Counted from the first letter of the stretch, positions 34,910 through 43,784 are shown. The stretch is 60,083 bases of DNA from Candidatus Avoscillospira avistercoris (GCA_018716875.1 DVJJ01000020.1:1-60083), one strand, 5' to 3'. Translations and numbers: made by a program. Notes: a model not told the origin generated them from the sequence alone.

Positions 34910-36292
34910 ATGACTTACGATGTAGCCATCATTGGCGCCGGTACCGCCGGCGTCTACGCAGCCTATGAACTGCTGAAGCTGAAGCCCAATCTGAAAATCA
35001 CCATTCTGGAGATGGGCCAGGACATCTACCACCGCAGCTGTCCCATTGTGGCCGGAAAGGTCAAGGACTGCATTTCCTGCAAGCCCTGCTCCATCATGTC
35101 CGGCTTCGGCGGCGCCGGCGCCTTCTCCGACGGCAAGTACAACTTTACCACGGAGTTCGGCGGCTGGCTGGGCGATTATCTGGACAGCCAGGACCTGCTG
35201 GACCTCATCGACTATGTGGACAGCGTCAACGTCCGGTTTGGCGCCACCAAGGAGATTTTCTCCACCGACACCCCCGCCGCCCGCGCCATTGAAAAGAAGG
35301 CGCTGGAGAATGACCTGCATCTGCTCCAGGCCCGCTGCAAGCACCTGGGCACCGAGCGCAATCTGAAAATCCTCACCAATATTTACGAGTATCTGCGGGA
35401 TCAGAACTGCGAGTTCCGCTTCAAGACCCATGTGGACAAAATCGAGGCCGTGGACGGCGGCTACCGTCTGACTCTGGCCGACGGTGAGACGCTGGACTGC
35501 CGCTTCTGCGTCAGCGCCCCCGGCCGCTGCGGCGCCGAGTGGTTCGCCGACCGCTGCCGGGAACTGGGCCTGGACATGACCAACAATCAGGTGGATCTGG
35601 GCGTTCGTGTGGAGCTGCCCGCCAAGGTCTTTGAGCACATTACCGATGTGGTCTACGAGTCCAAGCTGCTCTACCGGACCAAGCAGTACGGTGACACGGT
35701 CCGCACCTTCTGCATGAACCCCTACGGCCATGTGGTGGCGGAGAACGTGGACGGCCTGATCACCGTCAACGGCCACTCCTACGCCGACCCGGCTTTGCGG
35801 TCTGAAAACACCAACTTTGCCCTGCTGGTGTCCAATCGGTTCACTTCTCCGTTCAACCAGCCCTATACTTACGGCAAGCACATCGCTTCCCTGTCCAACA
35901 TGCTGGGCGGCGGCGTTCTGGTGCAGCGGTTCGGTGACCTGATCAAGGGCGTCCGCACCAATGAGCACCGCATGGGTCACTCCTTCACCCGTCCCACCCT
36001 CAACGCCACGCCCGGTGATCTGAGCCTGGTGCTGCCCAAGCGTCACATGGACAACATCATCGAGATGATCTATGCCTTGGATAAGATCGCTCCCGGCACC
36101 GCCAACTATGACACGCTGCTTTACGGTGTGGAGGTCAAGTTCTACTCCGCCCGCATTCAGCTGACCGAGGAGCTGGAGACCCAGCTGCCGGGCCTGTTCG
36201 CCATCGGCGACGGCGCCGGTATCACCCGTGGTCTGGCCCAGGCCGGCGCTTCCGGCGTCCAGGCCGCCCGTGCCATCGCCAAGCGGCTGTAA
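34910..36292 (+). CDS. FAD-dependent oxidoreductase with N-terminal Cys cluster
   Basis: 460 residues. Rossmann FAD site at the N-terminus (VAIIGAGTAGVYAAYELL) and C-terminal FAD-closing motif LFAIGDGAGITRGLAQAGASG. Residues about 45-65 hold CPIVAGKVKDCISCKPC followed by GFGGAGAFSDGKYN, a pattern shared with uncharacterised anaerobic FAD-dependent dehydrogenases; the four cysteines could bind an Fe-S cluster or form disulfides. AAGGAG precedes ATG 34910. It follows mrdA after 44 bp, perhaps by read-through, though functionally it looks unrelated to cell shape. Confidence 0.85.
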   Translation: MTYDVAIIGAGTAGVYAAYELLKLKPNLKITILEMGQDIYHRSCPIVAGKVKDCISCKPCSIMSGFGGAGAFSDGKYNFTTEFGGWLGDYLDSQDLLDLIDYVDSVNVRFGATKEIFSTDTPAARAIEKKALENDLHLLQARCKHLGTERNLKILTNIYEYLRDQNCEFRFKTHVDKIEAVDGGYRLTLADGETLDCRFCVSAPGRCGAEWFADRCRELGLDMTNNQVDLGVRVELPAKVFEHITDVVYESKLLYRTKQYGDTVRTFCMNPYGHVVAENVDGLITVNGHSYADPALRSENTNFALLVSNRFTSPFNQPYTYGKHIASLSNMLGGGVLVQRFGDLIKGVRTNEHRMGHSFTRPTLNATPGDLSLVLPKRHMDNIIEMIYALDKIAPGTANYDTLLYGVEVKFYSARIQLTEELETQLPGLFAIGDGAGITRGLAQAGASGVQAARAIAKRL

Positions 36293-36310
36293 GATTCCCT
36301 GTTACCGAAA

Positions 36311-36354
36311 TGGCCCCCGACGTCCACCCCCTCGCAGGGCGGCGTCGGGGGCCA
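36311..36354. terminator. Strong hairpin after FAD oxidoreductase gene
   Basis: TGGCCCCCGACG (36311-36322) pairs with its complement ending at 36354. There is no T-run, so termination is likely but not canonical. Confidence 0.55.
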
Positions 36355-36371
36355 TGGCCGTTGGCCGGGGG

Positions 36372-36490
36372 TACGCCATCTGCGGATGGCGCTTTAAGAC
36401 GTTTGAGTATTTCGCCCGCTGCGGCGGGCGACCGGGGTCGCTGCCCCCCTGGACCCCTGCGATTTTTTGAAAAAAATCGAGTAAATCTTT
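36372..36490 (+). repeat. Dispersed intergenic repeat, copy B (intact)
   Basis: Same order of parts as copy A (26374): a GCCATC-TGCG-GATGGC stem-loop, GAGTATTT, a GC-rich stem ending in GCGACC whose arms differ from copy A but still pair (GCCCGC/GCGGGC), a second stem, and the A/T hairpin followed by AGTAAATCTTT. Together with 36311-36354 and the dnaD promoter it accounts for the whole 309-bp gap between genes here. Confidence 0.7.
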
Positions 36491-36524
36491 CCTCTTGAGC
36501 CTGTTGATACCAAACGTTTCCCCG

Positions 36525-36554
36525 TTGCAACAGCAGGGCCGAATATGCTATAAT
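36525..36554 (+). promoter_or_regulatory. dnaD-dnaI promoter
   Basis: TTGCAA (36525-36530) and TATAAT (36549-36554) are 18 bp apart, 48 bp before the start codon. Confidence 0.75.
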
Positions 36555-36601
36555 CTAAGATACGAAATTTTGCCCATTTTGTCGGAAAGGAGCCGAGCGC
36601 C

Positions 36602-37516
36602 ATGAATGAACCTGTCCTGTCCCTGCCCCTCTCGGAGGTACGCCGCCTGTTGGGCGCGGGCTCCGGTGACGGGGCGCTGCTGTATCTGTATCTCCGCAGC
36701 GGCGCGGACCCGGCCGCCGCCGCCGAAGCCCTCCGCTGGCCCGCCCACCGGGTGGACGGAGCCATGGCCTCTCTGCGGCAGCTGGGTCTGTTGGAGGATC
36801 CCCGTCAACGGCCCATCGTCCGGGATCAGCCGCCGGTATACACGGAGGCCGACGTCCTGCGGGCCACAGAACGGGGCAACAGCTTTAGTCTACTGGTGGG
36901 TGAGGCCCAGCGGCGTCTGGGCCGGGTGCTGTCCACGGAGGAACTGAAAATTCTGCTGTCCCTCCACGACTACCTGGGGCTGCCCACGGAGGTCATCGGC
37001 ATACTGATTACATATTGCATTCAGCGCAGCCGGGCCAGAGGGCTTGTTCGGGCGCCGTCTCTGCGGACCATTGAAAAAGAAGCGTACTACTGGGCCGACC
37101 AGGGCATTGACACCCTGGAGGACGCAGCCTTTTATATGCAGACTCAGCTGCAAAAGCAGACGATCATAGCACGGGTCCAGCAGCGTCTCCAGCTGGGAGA
37201 CCGGCGGCTGACCCGGGCCGAGGAGCAGTACATCCGCCAATGGCTGGACTGGGGCTTTGGCGACGATGTCATTGCCATGGCCTATGAAAAGACGTGTCTC
37301 AACACCGGAGCCATGAAGTGGCCCTATTGTAACTCCATTCTGAAATCTTGGCACGAGAAGGGGTTGCACACGGTCCAGGAGGTGGAGGGCGGCGACCAGC
37401 GGAGCCAGCAGGCCGTCTACCAGAACAACAACCGGCGGCCCCCGGCAGGCAGCGCCGGACAGGGGCCTCTTGGCTCTCTGGAGCAGGACGCCTTGCGGCG
37501 GCTGCTGAATCAGTAA
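36602..37516 (+). CDS. dnaD: DnaD-domain replication protein
   Basis: 304 residues. A central and a C-terminal DnaD-like (DnaB2) helical domain. The last shows the family signature: YxxxWxxWGFGDDVIAMAYEKT spacing followed by MKWPYCNSILKSWHEKG. DnaD/DnaB proteins remodel origin or fork DNA and help load the replicative helicase in Bacillota. It is followed after 18 nt by the DnaI-type ATPase, the classical helicase-loader partner. GGAAAGGAG precedes the ATG. Confidence 0.88.
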   Translation: MNEPVLSLPLSEVRRLLGAGSGDGALLYLYLRSGADPAAAAEALRWPAHRVDGAMASLRQLGLLEDPRQRPIVRDQPPVYTEADVLRATERGNSFSLLVGEAQRRLGRVLSTEELKILLSLHDYLGLPTEVIGILITYCIQRSRARGLVRAPSLRTIEKEAYYWADQGIDTLEDAAFYMQTQLQKQTIIARVQQRLQLGDRRLTRAEEQYIRQWLDWGFGDDVIAMAYEKTCLNTGAMKWPYCNSILKSWHEKGLHTVQEVEGGDQRSQQAVYQNNNRRPPAGSAGQGPLGSLEQDALRRLLNQ

Positions 37517-37534
37517 CACGGAGGTGGATTCATC

Positions 37535-38509
37535 ATGCCCTATTCCGATCAAGTGCTGCGCCGGGCCAGAGCCCGTCTGGCGGCGGCACGGGCCAACCGG
37601 GACCAGGAGAACGACCGGCGCATTGCCGCCATCTACGACGCCCACCCCCGGCTGCGGGAAATTGACCGGCAGCTTCGCGCCACGGTAGCCCAGGTCATGA
37701 CGGCGGCATTTCGGCGGGGCGAGGACCCCACACAGACCGTGGAACAAATGCGCAAGGCCAATCTGGAGCTCCAGCGGGAACGGGCATGGATTCTGGAATC
37801 TGAGGGCATCGACGAGTCCGATCTGAAAGCCGAGCCCATCTGTGCCGTCTGCGGCGGCACCGGGTACGTGGGCGAGCGCATGTGTGAATGTCTGGCGGAA
37901 CTGTGCCGTCAGGAGCAGAAAAAGGAGCTGTCGAGCCTGCTCAGCGGTAATGAGCGATTCGACGCCTTCCGTCTGGACCTGTACCCCGATATGGAGGATG
38001 CCAACCTGGGCGGCTACTCCCCACGGGCGATCATGCGCCATGTCTATGAGCGCTGCCGCCGCTATGCGGCGGAATTTTCAGTGCAGTCGCCATCCCTGCT
38101 GCTGTCCGGCGGTACGGGACTGGGGAAAACGTTTCTCTCTGCCGCCATTGCCCGTACCGTGGCCGACGGCGGATATGCCGTAGTCTACGAGACGGCGGGA
38201 CAGGTGTTCTCCGATTTTGAAGCGGAGAAATTCGGCGGCAGCGGCCATGGAACCGCCAAGTATCTCCACTGTGACCTGCTGATTCTCGACGATTTAGGTA
38301 CGGAAATGACCACCCAGTTTACGCTGTCGGCCCTCTACAGCCTGGTCAACGGACGGCTCATGGCCGGACGGCCCACCATCATTTCCACCAATCTGACCAC
38401 CAGCGAAATCCGCCAGCGCTACACGCCCCAGATTGCCTCCCGGCTCCTGGGGACCTATGAGCTGCTGCTCTTCGCCGGAAATGATATCCGGCTGCTGAAA
38501 AAAACCTGA
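37535..38509 (+). CDS. dnaI: DnaI/DnaC-type helicase-loader ATPase
   Basis: 324 residues. An N-terminal helical part with a Cys cluster (CAVCGGTGYVGERMCEC at about 102-118, likely zinc) is followed by an AAA+ domain with Walker A GGTGLGKT (about 191-199), Walker B LLILDDLGTE (about 247-256) and a C-terminal Arg-rich sensor segment. Zinc N-domain plus AAA+ fits DnaI helicase loaders rather than transposon IstB proteins; no transposase is nearby and dnaD lies directly upstream. GGAGG precedes the ATG. Confidence 0.9.
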   Translation: MPYSDQVLRRARARLAAARANRDQENDRRIAAIYDAHPRLREIDRQLRATVAQVMTAAFRRGEDPTQTVEQMRKANLELQRERAWILESEGIDESDLKAEPICAVCGGTGYVGERMCECLAELCRQEQKKELSSLLSGNERFDAFRLDLYPDMEDANLGGYSPRAIMRHVYERCRRYAAEFSVQSPSLLLSGGTGLGKTFLSAAIARTVADGGYAVVYETAGQVFSDFEAEKFGGSGHGTAKYLHCDLLILDDLGTEMTTQFTLSALYSLVNGRLMAGRPTIISTNLTTSEIRQRYTPQIASRLLGTYELLLFAGNDIRLLKKT

Positions 38510-38536
38510 ACGGGAGCGCTCCGGCGCTCCCGTTTT
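38509..38536 (+). terminator. Terminator after dnaI
   Basis: An 11-bp perfect stem (38509-38519 with 38524-38534) and a 4-nt loop are followed by TTCCGTTTT. The stem begins in the dnaI stop codon. Confidence 0.75.
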
Positions 38537-38568
38537 CCGTTTTGCCTGCAACCTGCATTTTTGTTTGG

Positions 38569-38597
38569 TTGACACCGCCTGTCCCCTGTGTTATTCT
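38569..38597 (+). promoter_or_regulatory. Promoter of the NTPase-ABC transporter-XdhC operon
   Basis: TTGACA (38569-38574) and TATTCT (38592-38597) are exactly 17 bp apart, upstream of five tightly packed genes. Confidence 0.78.
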
Positions 38598-38632
38598 CAA
38601 TTCAGTATCACGATAGAACAGGCGGTGAGCGA

Positions 38633-39109
38633 TTGGAATTCCTATTGACCGGCCCCGTACAGGTGGGAAAAACCACCGTATTGACGAAAGCCCTGGCGGC
38701 CCGTCCCCTGTCCCTGGGCGGTTTTACCACCCGATGGGCGGGGGATGAACTGCGGCTGCGGCTGCTCCACAACGGTACGGAGCGGACCGTGGCCCGCCGT
38801 ACCGAGCAGGGCGCGGCGGCCATTCCCCACGCCTTTGACCGGGCGGCAGCGGAACTGCGTCCCGGCACGGTGACGCTGCTGGATGAACTGGGCTTTCTGG
38901 AGGCCCGCTCCCCCGCCTTTACGGCTGCCGTTCTGGCCTTGATGGACCGCAGCCCCCTGGTGGTGGCTGTGGTACGTCAGCGGGCCGACTGCCCCTTTTG
39001 GGCCCATTTCGCCGGACGCAGCGCCCTGTTGCTGTCGGTGACGGAAGCCAGCCGCGACGGCCTGCCCGGCCATCTGATTCGGCTGCTGGACAAGGCGGTG
39101 GCATCATGA
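38633..39109 (+). CDS. Nucleoside-triphosphatase (THEP1-like NTPase)
   Basis: 158 residues. P-loop near the N-terminus (TGPVQVGKTT) and Walker B LLDELGFLE, the pattern of NTPase_1/THEP1 proteins. I choose TTG 38633 (MEFLLTGPVQ) because it puts the P-loop at the usual distance from the N-terminus; the ribosome site is weak. Its stop overlaps the permease start (ATGA). Proteins of this type recur beside FecCD-type permeases and XdhC in Clostridia; its role there is not established, and energy or cofactor handling is only a guess. Confidence 0.8.
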   Translation: MEFLLTGPVQVGKTTVLTKALAARPLSLGGFTTRWAGDELRLRLLHNGTERTVARRTEQGAAAIPHAFDRAAAELRPGTVTLLDELGFLEARSPAFTAAVLALMDRSPLVVAVVRQRADCPFWAHFAGRSALLLSVTEASRDGLPGHLIRLLDKAVAS

Positions 39110-40116
39110 AGCGTCAAACCCGCGTTTTGATTGTTCTGTGGGCGATGCTGCTGGCACTGGTCTTTCTGTCCATCGCCCTGGGCCGCTACGGCGTGGGGAT
39201 GGTCCGGTCCTATAAAATTCTGACGGACCCCATTTTCCACTGGGAGCCCACCTGGGACGCCAATATGGTCACCTCCATCTGGAATCTGCGGCTGCCCCGC
39301 ATTTTCATGGCCTGTCTGGTGGGCGCTTGTCTCTCCGGGGCAGGGGCGGCCTATCAGGGCGTGTTTCAAAATCCCATGGCGTCGCCGGACGTCCTGGGTG
39401 CGTCCTCCGGCGCGGCCATGGGTGCGGCCATCGCCATTCTCCTGGGATTGACCCACAACGCCATTACTTTAGTATCCTTCCTCTGCGCCATCGGCACCGT
39501 GGCCGTGGTCTACGCTGTGGGCCGCCGGGCTCCCGGCAGCCGGATTCTCAATCTGGTCCTCTGCGGTATGGTCATCAGCTCCCTGTGCAGCGCCGGTACC
39601 TCCTATGTCAAACTGGTGGCGGACCCCAACAACCAATTACCGGCCATCACCTACTGGCTTTTGGGCAGTCTCAACGGCACCACCATGGACGAGGTGTGGC
39701 GCATTGCCCCCGTTATGGCCCTGGGGATGGTTCCTCTGGTGCTGCTGCGGTGGAAAATCAATCTGCTGACCCTGGGTGAGGAAGAAGCCAGAGCGTTGGG
39801 CGTCCATCCGGGACGGCTGCGGCTGCTGGTGGTTCTCTGCGCCACGCTGATGACCGCCGCTTCCATCGCCGTCAGCGGTATGATTGGTTGGGTCGGGCTG
39901 GTCATGCCCCATCTGTGCCGCCGTCTGGTGGGAAATAACTTCCGGGCCCTGCTGCCTGCTTCCATGGTGGCCGGAGCGCTGTTTCTGCTGCTGGTGGATG
40001 ACCTTTCCAGAAATTTGCTGGCCGTGGAAATTCCCATCGGCATTTTGACTGCGGTGCTGGGCGCCCCCTTTTTCCTGGTACTGCTGCTGCGGGGCGGGAG
40101 GGATGACGCATGCTGA
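39106..40116 (+). CDS. FecCD-family ABC transporter permease
   Basis: 336 residues, about 9-10 membrane helices. Family motifs are LRLPRIFMACLVGACLSGAG near the N-terminus, QNPMASPDVLGASSGA and GMIGWVGLVMPHLCRRLVG near the C-terminus (coupling helix). It imports iron chelates, cobalamin, haem or molybdate/tungstate with class III binding proteins. It overlaps the upstream gene by 4 nt and the ATPase gene by 7 nt. Confidence 0.93.
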   Translation: MKRQTRVLIVLWAMLLALVFLSIALGRYGVGMVRSYKILTDPIFHWEPTWDANMVTSIWNLRLPRIFMACLVGACLSGAGAAYQGVFQNPMASPDVLGASSGAAMGAAIAILLGLTHNAITLVSFLCAIGTVAVVYAVGRRAPGSRILNLVLCGMVISSLCSAGTSYVKLVADPNNQLPAITYWLLGSLNGTTMDEVWRIAPVMALGMVPLVLLRWKINLLTLGEEEARALGVHPGRLRLLVVLCATLMTAASIAVSGMIGWVGLVMPHLCRRLVGNNFRALLPASMVAGALFLLLVDDLSRNLLAVEIPIGILTAVLGAPFFLVLLLRGGRDDAC

Positions 40117-41594
40117 ATCTGGAATCCATTTCGTTTTCCTATGGCGACCGCCCCATTCTGGACGGCGTCAGCCTGTCCGCCGGTCCCGGTGAGCTGATTT
40201 TTCTGCTGGGCGCCAACGGTGCGGGCAAAACGACGCTGTTCCGCTGCCTTTTGGGTCTGCTGGACGGCTACACAGGCCGGGTGACGTTGGACGGCCAGGA
40301 CCTTGCTGCCTGGTCCCCCCGGCAGCGTGCGGAACGCATTGCCTACATCCCCCAGGCCCACCACCCGGCCTTTGCCTATACGGTGCTGGACGTGGTACTC
40401 ATGGGTACCAATCACCGCCTGGGCCCCTTTGCCGCGCCAGGCCGCAAGGAGCGGCAGCTGGCCATGGAGGCGCTGTCGAAGCTCCACATGGAGGACGCGG
40501 CGGGGCGGAACTTCGCCCAACTGTCCGGCGGCGAACAGCAATTGGTTCTGCTGGCCCGTGCTCTGGCCCAGGAGGCCAAAATTTTGATTCTTGACGAGCC
40601 CACCTCAGCTCTGGATTTTGGCAATCAGGTCCGAGTGTTGGAACAGATTGCCGCCCTGTCCTGGCAGGGCTACACCATTCTGCTCTCCTGTCACAATCCC
40701 CAGCAGGCCATGCTGTATGCCAGCCGGGTAATTGCGTTGGACGGAGGCCGCATTGTGGCCGACGGCCCGCCGCGGGACGCGGTGACCCCGGCTCTGCTGC
40801 GGCAGCTGTACGGTGTTCCGGCCCGGTTCCTGGACACCGACGACGGTGTGCTCATTGCCCCAGTGCGCCGGTCCATGTTCCGCTGGACGCCGGACATGAT
40901 CCGGTTTATGGTGGACGCTGAGGACTATAACGGCGCGGCAGAAACTCTGGCCGCCGCCCTGCGGCAGCTGATACCGGGAGACGAAATCTGTGACGCCGGC
41001 TGCGGCGTGGGCGGTCTGTCCCTGGCTCTCACAAAACACTTTTCCCGCGTCATCGCCGCCGACCTGTCGGCGGACGCTTTGGCGGCCCTGGAACAACGGC
41101 GGCAGGGGGAACAGCCGGAGATTTTACACACCGATATTCTGTCCCGCCGGACGGACACGCCCTATGCATCCATGGTGTTCTGTTCCTTTGGACAGCCCGA
41201 TGAGATTTTGACGGCGGCCCGCCGCCAGTGCAGCGGCACGGTGGCCGTGGTGCAGAAAGCCAACAAGCACCACGCCTTCAGTCTGGACGGCGGACAGCGC
41301 CGGTTGTCGCCGGGACGGTTGGCGGAGCGGTTGGACGCCCTTTCCATTCCCTATTCCCAAACAGAGGTGGCCGTGGACAAGGGCCAGCCCTTCCGCAGTC
41401 TCGACGACGCGGTATTGTTTTTTCATATCTACAACCGCGGCGGCGACGCGTCCTCTGTGACGGCAGAGACGGTGCTGCCCCGGCTGGAACAGCGAGAGAA
41501 TGACACCTTTCCATTGTATTACCCCTCTCCCACCACCTATATCATCACCATATTGAACGCACCGGACATTCCGGAGATTGGAGGAACCCCATGA
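40110..41594 (+). CDS. Fusion of ABC transporter ATPase and SAM-dependent methyltransferase
   Basis: 494 residues. Residues 1-250 are a complete FecE/BtuD-type ATPase: Walker A LLGANGAGKTT (about 31-41), Q-loop, signature LSGGEQ (about 137), Walker B ILILDEPTS (about 157-164) and the switch His in LLSCHN. From Met256 (MFRWTPDMIRFM) a class I methyltransferase begins, with the SAM loop DAGCGVGG (about 295-302) and an acidic VIAADLS strand end. No stop, start gap or linker separates them. Related clusters usually carry the two as separate adjacent genes (family knowledge), so this looks like a gene fusion. It overlaps its neighbours on both sides. Confidence 0.9.
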   Translation: MLNLESISFSYGDRPILDGVSLSAGPGELIFLLGANGAGKTTLFRCLLGLLDGYTGRVTLDGQDLAAWSPRQRAERIAYIPQAHHPAFAYTVLDVVLMGTNHRLGPFAAPGRKERQLAMEALSKLHMEDAAGRNFAQLSGGEQQLVLLARALAQEAKILILDEPTSALDFGNQVRVLEQIAALSWQGYTILLSCHNPQQAMLYASRVIALDGGRIVADGPPRDAVTPALLRQLYGVPARFLDTDDGVLIAPVRRSMFRWTPDMIRFMVDAEDYNGAAETLAAALRQLIPGDEICDAGCGVGGLSLALTKHFSRVIAADLSADALAALEQRRQGEQPEILHTDILSRRTDTPYASMVFCSFGQPDEILTAARRQCSGTVAVVQKANKHHAFSLDGGQRRLSPGRLAERLDALSIPYSQTEVAVDKGQPFRSLDDAVLFFHIYNRGGDASSVTAETVLPRLEQRENDTFPLYYPSPTTYIITILNAPDIPEIGGTP

Positions 41595-42727
41595 AAAAAC
41601 GTATTCTTTCCCTGTTTCTGGCCCTGCTGCTTCTGAGCGGCTGTGCCGCCCCGGCAGCGGAGCAGCCGGAGACCTCATCTCAGGACACCACGGTGGAGGA
41701 AACTGCCCCCACCACGGAGGAGACCACTGAGCCCACCGGCAATACTGCCGAGACGGTGGAGTTCACCGACAGTGTAGGCCGCACGGTGACGGTCCCGGCC
41801 AACATTACCAAGGTGGCCGTCTCCGGCCCCATGGCCCAGATTGTCCTGTTCGCCCTGTGCCCCGATCTGCTGGTGGGCATTGCCAACGAGTGGGACGACA
41901 GCGCCGCCCAATTCCTGGACACGGAATACTATAATCTGCCCCTGTTGGGCCAGCTGTACGGCGGTCAGGAGGCCATGAACGGCGAAGCGCTGCTGGCCAG
42001 CGGCGCCGAGGTGGTCATTGATGTGGGCGAGCCCAAGGACACGGTCGTGGAGGACCTGGACACCTTGCAGGAGCAGACCGGCGTTCCCTTTGTCCACATC
42101 TCCGCCACCACCAAGACCATGGGCGACGCCTACCGTCAGCTGGGCAAGCTGCTGAACCGGGCCGATGAGGCCGAGGTTCTGGCAACCTACTGTGAAGACA
42201 CCTATGCCCGTGCCGAGGCGCTGGCCGCCTCCGTGGACAAGGTGGACGTGCTGTATGTCACCGGCAGTCAGGGCCTCAACGTCATTGCCCAGGGCTCCTA
42301 TCACGCGGAGCTGCTGGACCTGATGACCAACAATGTGGCCGTGGTGGAATCCCCCTCTTCCAAGGGCACCGGCAACGAGGTTTCCATGGAGCAGCTTTTG
42401 GTGTGGAATCCGGAGGTGCTGCTCTTTGCCCCGGACAGCATTTATGACACGGTGGCGGAGAACGACGGCTATGCCCAGATGACGGCCATTCAGACGGGAC
42501 GGTATTATGAGGCCCCCATGGGCCCGTACAACTGGATGGGCTTCCCGCCCTCGGTGCAGCGGTACCTGGGCCTGTTGTGGATGGGTGCAGTGCTGTATCC
42601 CGACGCCATCGACTACGATTTGCAGGAGGAAGTGACGAAATACTTCGACCTGTTCTACCACTGCGACCTGACCACGGAGCAGTATGAGGCCCTGGTGGCC
42701 AATTCCATCGGAAAACTGGAGGGTTAA
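41591..42727 (+). CDS. ABC transporter substrate-binding lipoprotein (class III)
   Basis: 378 residues. Signal peptide with lipobox LLSGCAAP (Cys19), a Glu/Thr-rich linker, and a periplasmic-binding fold of the BtuF/FhuD/MolA type starting at TVEFTDSVGRTVTVPANITK. Two alpha/beta lobes are joined by a long helix, as expected for class III proteins. The ligand cannot be assigned from sequence; the XdhC gene next door makes molybdate or tungstate plausible, with chelated iron or cobalamin as alternatives. ATGA overlap with the fused ATPase gene. Confidence 0.9.
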   Translation: MKKRILSLFLALLLLSGCAAPAAEQPETSSQDTTVEETAPTTEETTEPTGNTAETVEFTDSVGRTVTVPANITKVAVSGPMAQIVLFALCPDLLVGIANEWDDSAAQFLDTEYYNLPLLGQLYGGQEAMNGEALLASGAEVVIDVGEPKDTVVEDLDTLQEQTGVPFVHISATTKTMGDAYRQLGKLLNRADEAEVLATYCEDTYARAEALAASVDKVDVLYVTGSQGLNVIAQGSYHAELLDLMTNNVAVVESPSSKGTGNEVSMEQLLVWNPEVLLFAPDSIYDTVAENDGYAQMTAIQTGRYYEAPMGPYNWMGFPPSVQRYLGLLWMGAVLYPDAIDYDLQEEVTKYFDLFYHCDLTTEQYEALVANSIGKLEG

Positions 42728-42731
42728 CCAT

Positions 42732-43712
42732 ATGCAGCAGATGTTCAATACCCTGCGGGATCGGGTGGCCGCCGGAGCGCGGGCGGTTCTGTGCAGTATC
42801 ATTGCCAGCAGCGGTTCCACGCCCCGCGGGGCCGGTGCCAAAATGGCCGTCTTTGACGACGGCAGCACTGTGGGCACCATCGGCGGCGGCGCAGTGGAGT
42901 TTCGGGCCACGGAAATCGCCCAGGGTTTTCTTTGCGGCGAGGAAGCGGGACAGTATCACTTTGATTTGAGCAACCACGACAAAACGGACCTGGGCATGGT
43001 CTGCGGCGGCAAGGTGACCGTGTATTTCCAGCCCATGGGCAGCGAGAGTCTGCCCCTGCTGGATGCCGTTTGTGCCCGTCTGGCTGCCGGCGGCAAGGCG
43101 TGGCTGCTGACGCGGCTGGACGCTCCGGCCATGGGTCTCTATGAGGATGGGGAGCTGAAATTTCTGTCCCTGGAGGGTCCTGTGGAGCCCCTGCTGGGTC
43201 CCCAGTCGGTTTTGACACCCACCGTATACAGTGAGCCCCTGACGATTCCCGGTACGGTGTACGTCTTCGGCGGTGGCCATGTGGCCCAAGCCCTGGTGCC
43301 CCTGCTGCACACAGTCCATTTCCGCACGGTGATCTATGACAGCCGTCCCCATGCGGTGGAGGCCCCGGCCTTTGCCCAGGCGGCCAAGATTTATATTGGC
43401 AACTACAACCGGGTACTGGAACGGGTGACCATCACGGAGGAGGACTATGTGGTGGTCATGACGCCAGGCCACCAGAGCGACCGGGAAATTCTTGCCCAGG
43501 TTCTCAAAACCCCGGCCCGATACATCGGCTGCATCGGCAGCCGCAGCAAAATTGCCATGACCAACAAGCTGCTGCGGGAGCAGGGCTTTACGGACACGGA
43601 CATTGCACGAGTGTGGTCGCCCATCGGCCTGCCCATCGGCGGTGAGACGCCGGAGGAAGTGGCCCTGTCCATTGCAGCCCAGCTGGTGGCGGTGCGCAGC
43701 GGGAAAATGTAA
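42732..43712 (+). CDS. XdhC-family protein (molybdo-hydroxylase maturation)
   Basis: 326 residues. The N-terminal XdhC/CoxI domain has ASSGSTPRGAGAKMAVF and GTIGGGAVE, and the C-terminal Rossmann domain has VYVFGGGHVAQALVPLL and YIGCIGSRSKIA. XdhC proteins bind molybdenum cofactor and support its sulfuration before insertion into xanthine dehydrogenase-type enzymes. GGAGG precedes ATG 42732. No molybdo-hydroxylase gene lies in the window, so the client enzyme must be elsewhere. It closes the transporter operon. Confidence 0.92.
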   Translation: MQQMFNTLRDRVAAGARAVLCSIIASSGSTPRGAGAKMAVFDDGSTVGTIGGGAVEFRATEIAQGFLCGEEAGQYHFDLSNHDKTDLGMVCGGKVTVYFQPMGSESLPLLDAVCARLAAGGKAWLLTRLDAPAMGLYEDGELKFLSLEGPVEPLLGPQSVLTPTVYSEPLTIPGTVYVFGGGHVAQALVPLLHTVHFRTVIYDSRPHAVEAPAFAQAAKIYIGNYNRVLERVTITEEDYVVVMTPGHQSDREILAQVLKTPARYIGCIGSRSKIAMTNKLLREQGFTDTDIARVWSPIGLPIGGETPEEVALSIAAQLVAVRSGKM

Positions 43713-43725
43713 TCAGAATATACGC

Positions 43726-43752
43726 ACGGCGGAGGGTTATCCTCCGCCGTTT
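43726..43752 (+). terminator. Hairpin after the XdhC gene
   Basis: A 10-bp perfect stem (43726-43735 with 43741-43750) is followed only by TTCC, so it is a modest terminator; the next promoter starts 6 bp later. Confidence 0.65.
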
Positions 43753-43755
43753 CCG

Positions 43756-43784
43756 TTGACAACGTCGCTTTTTTTGGCTACCAT
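43756..43784 (+). promoter_or_regulatory. DUF362 gene promoter
   Basis: TTGACA (43756-43761) and TACCAT (43779-43784) are 17 bp apart, about 39 bp upstream of the start codon. Confidence 0.7.
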
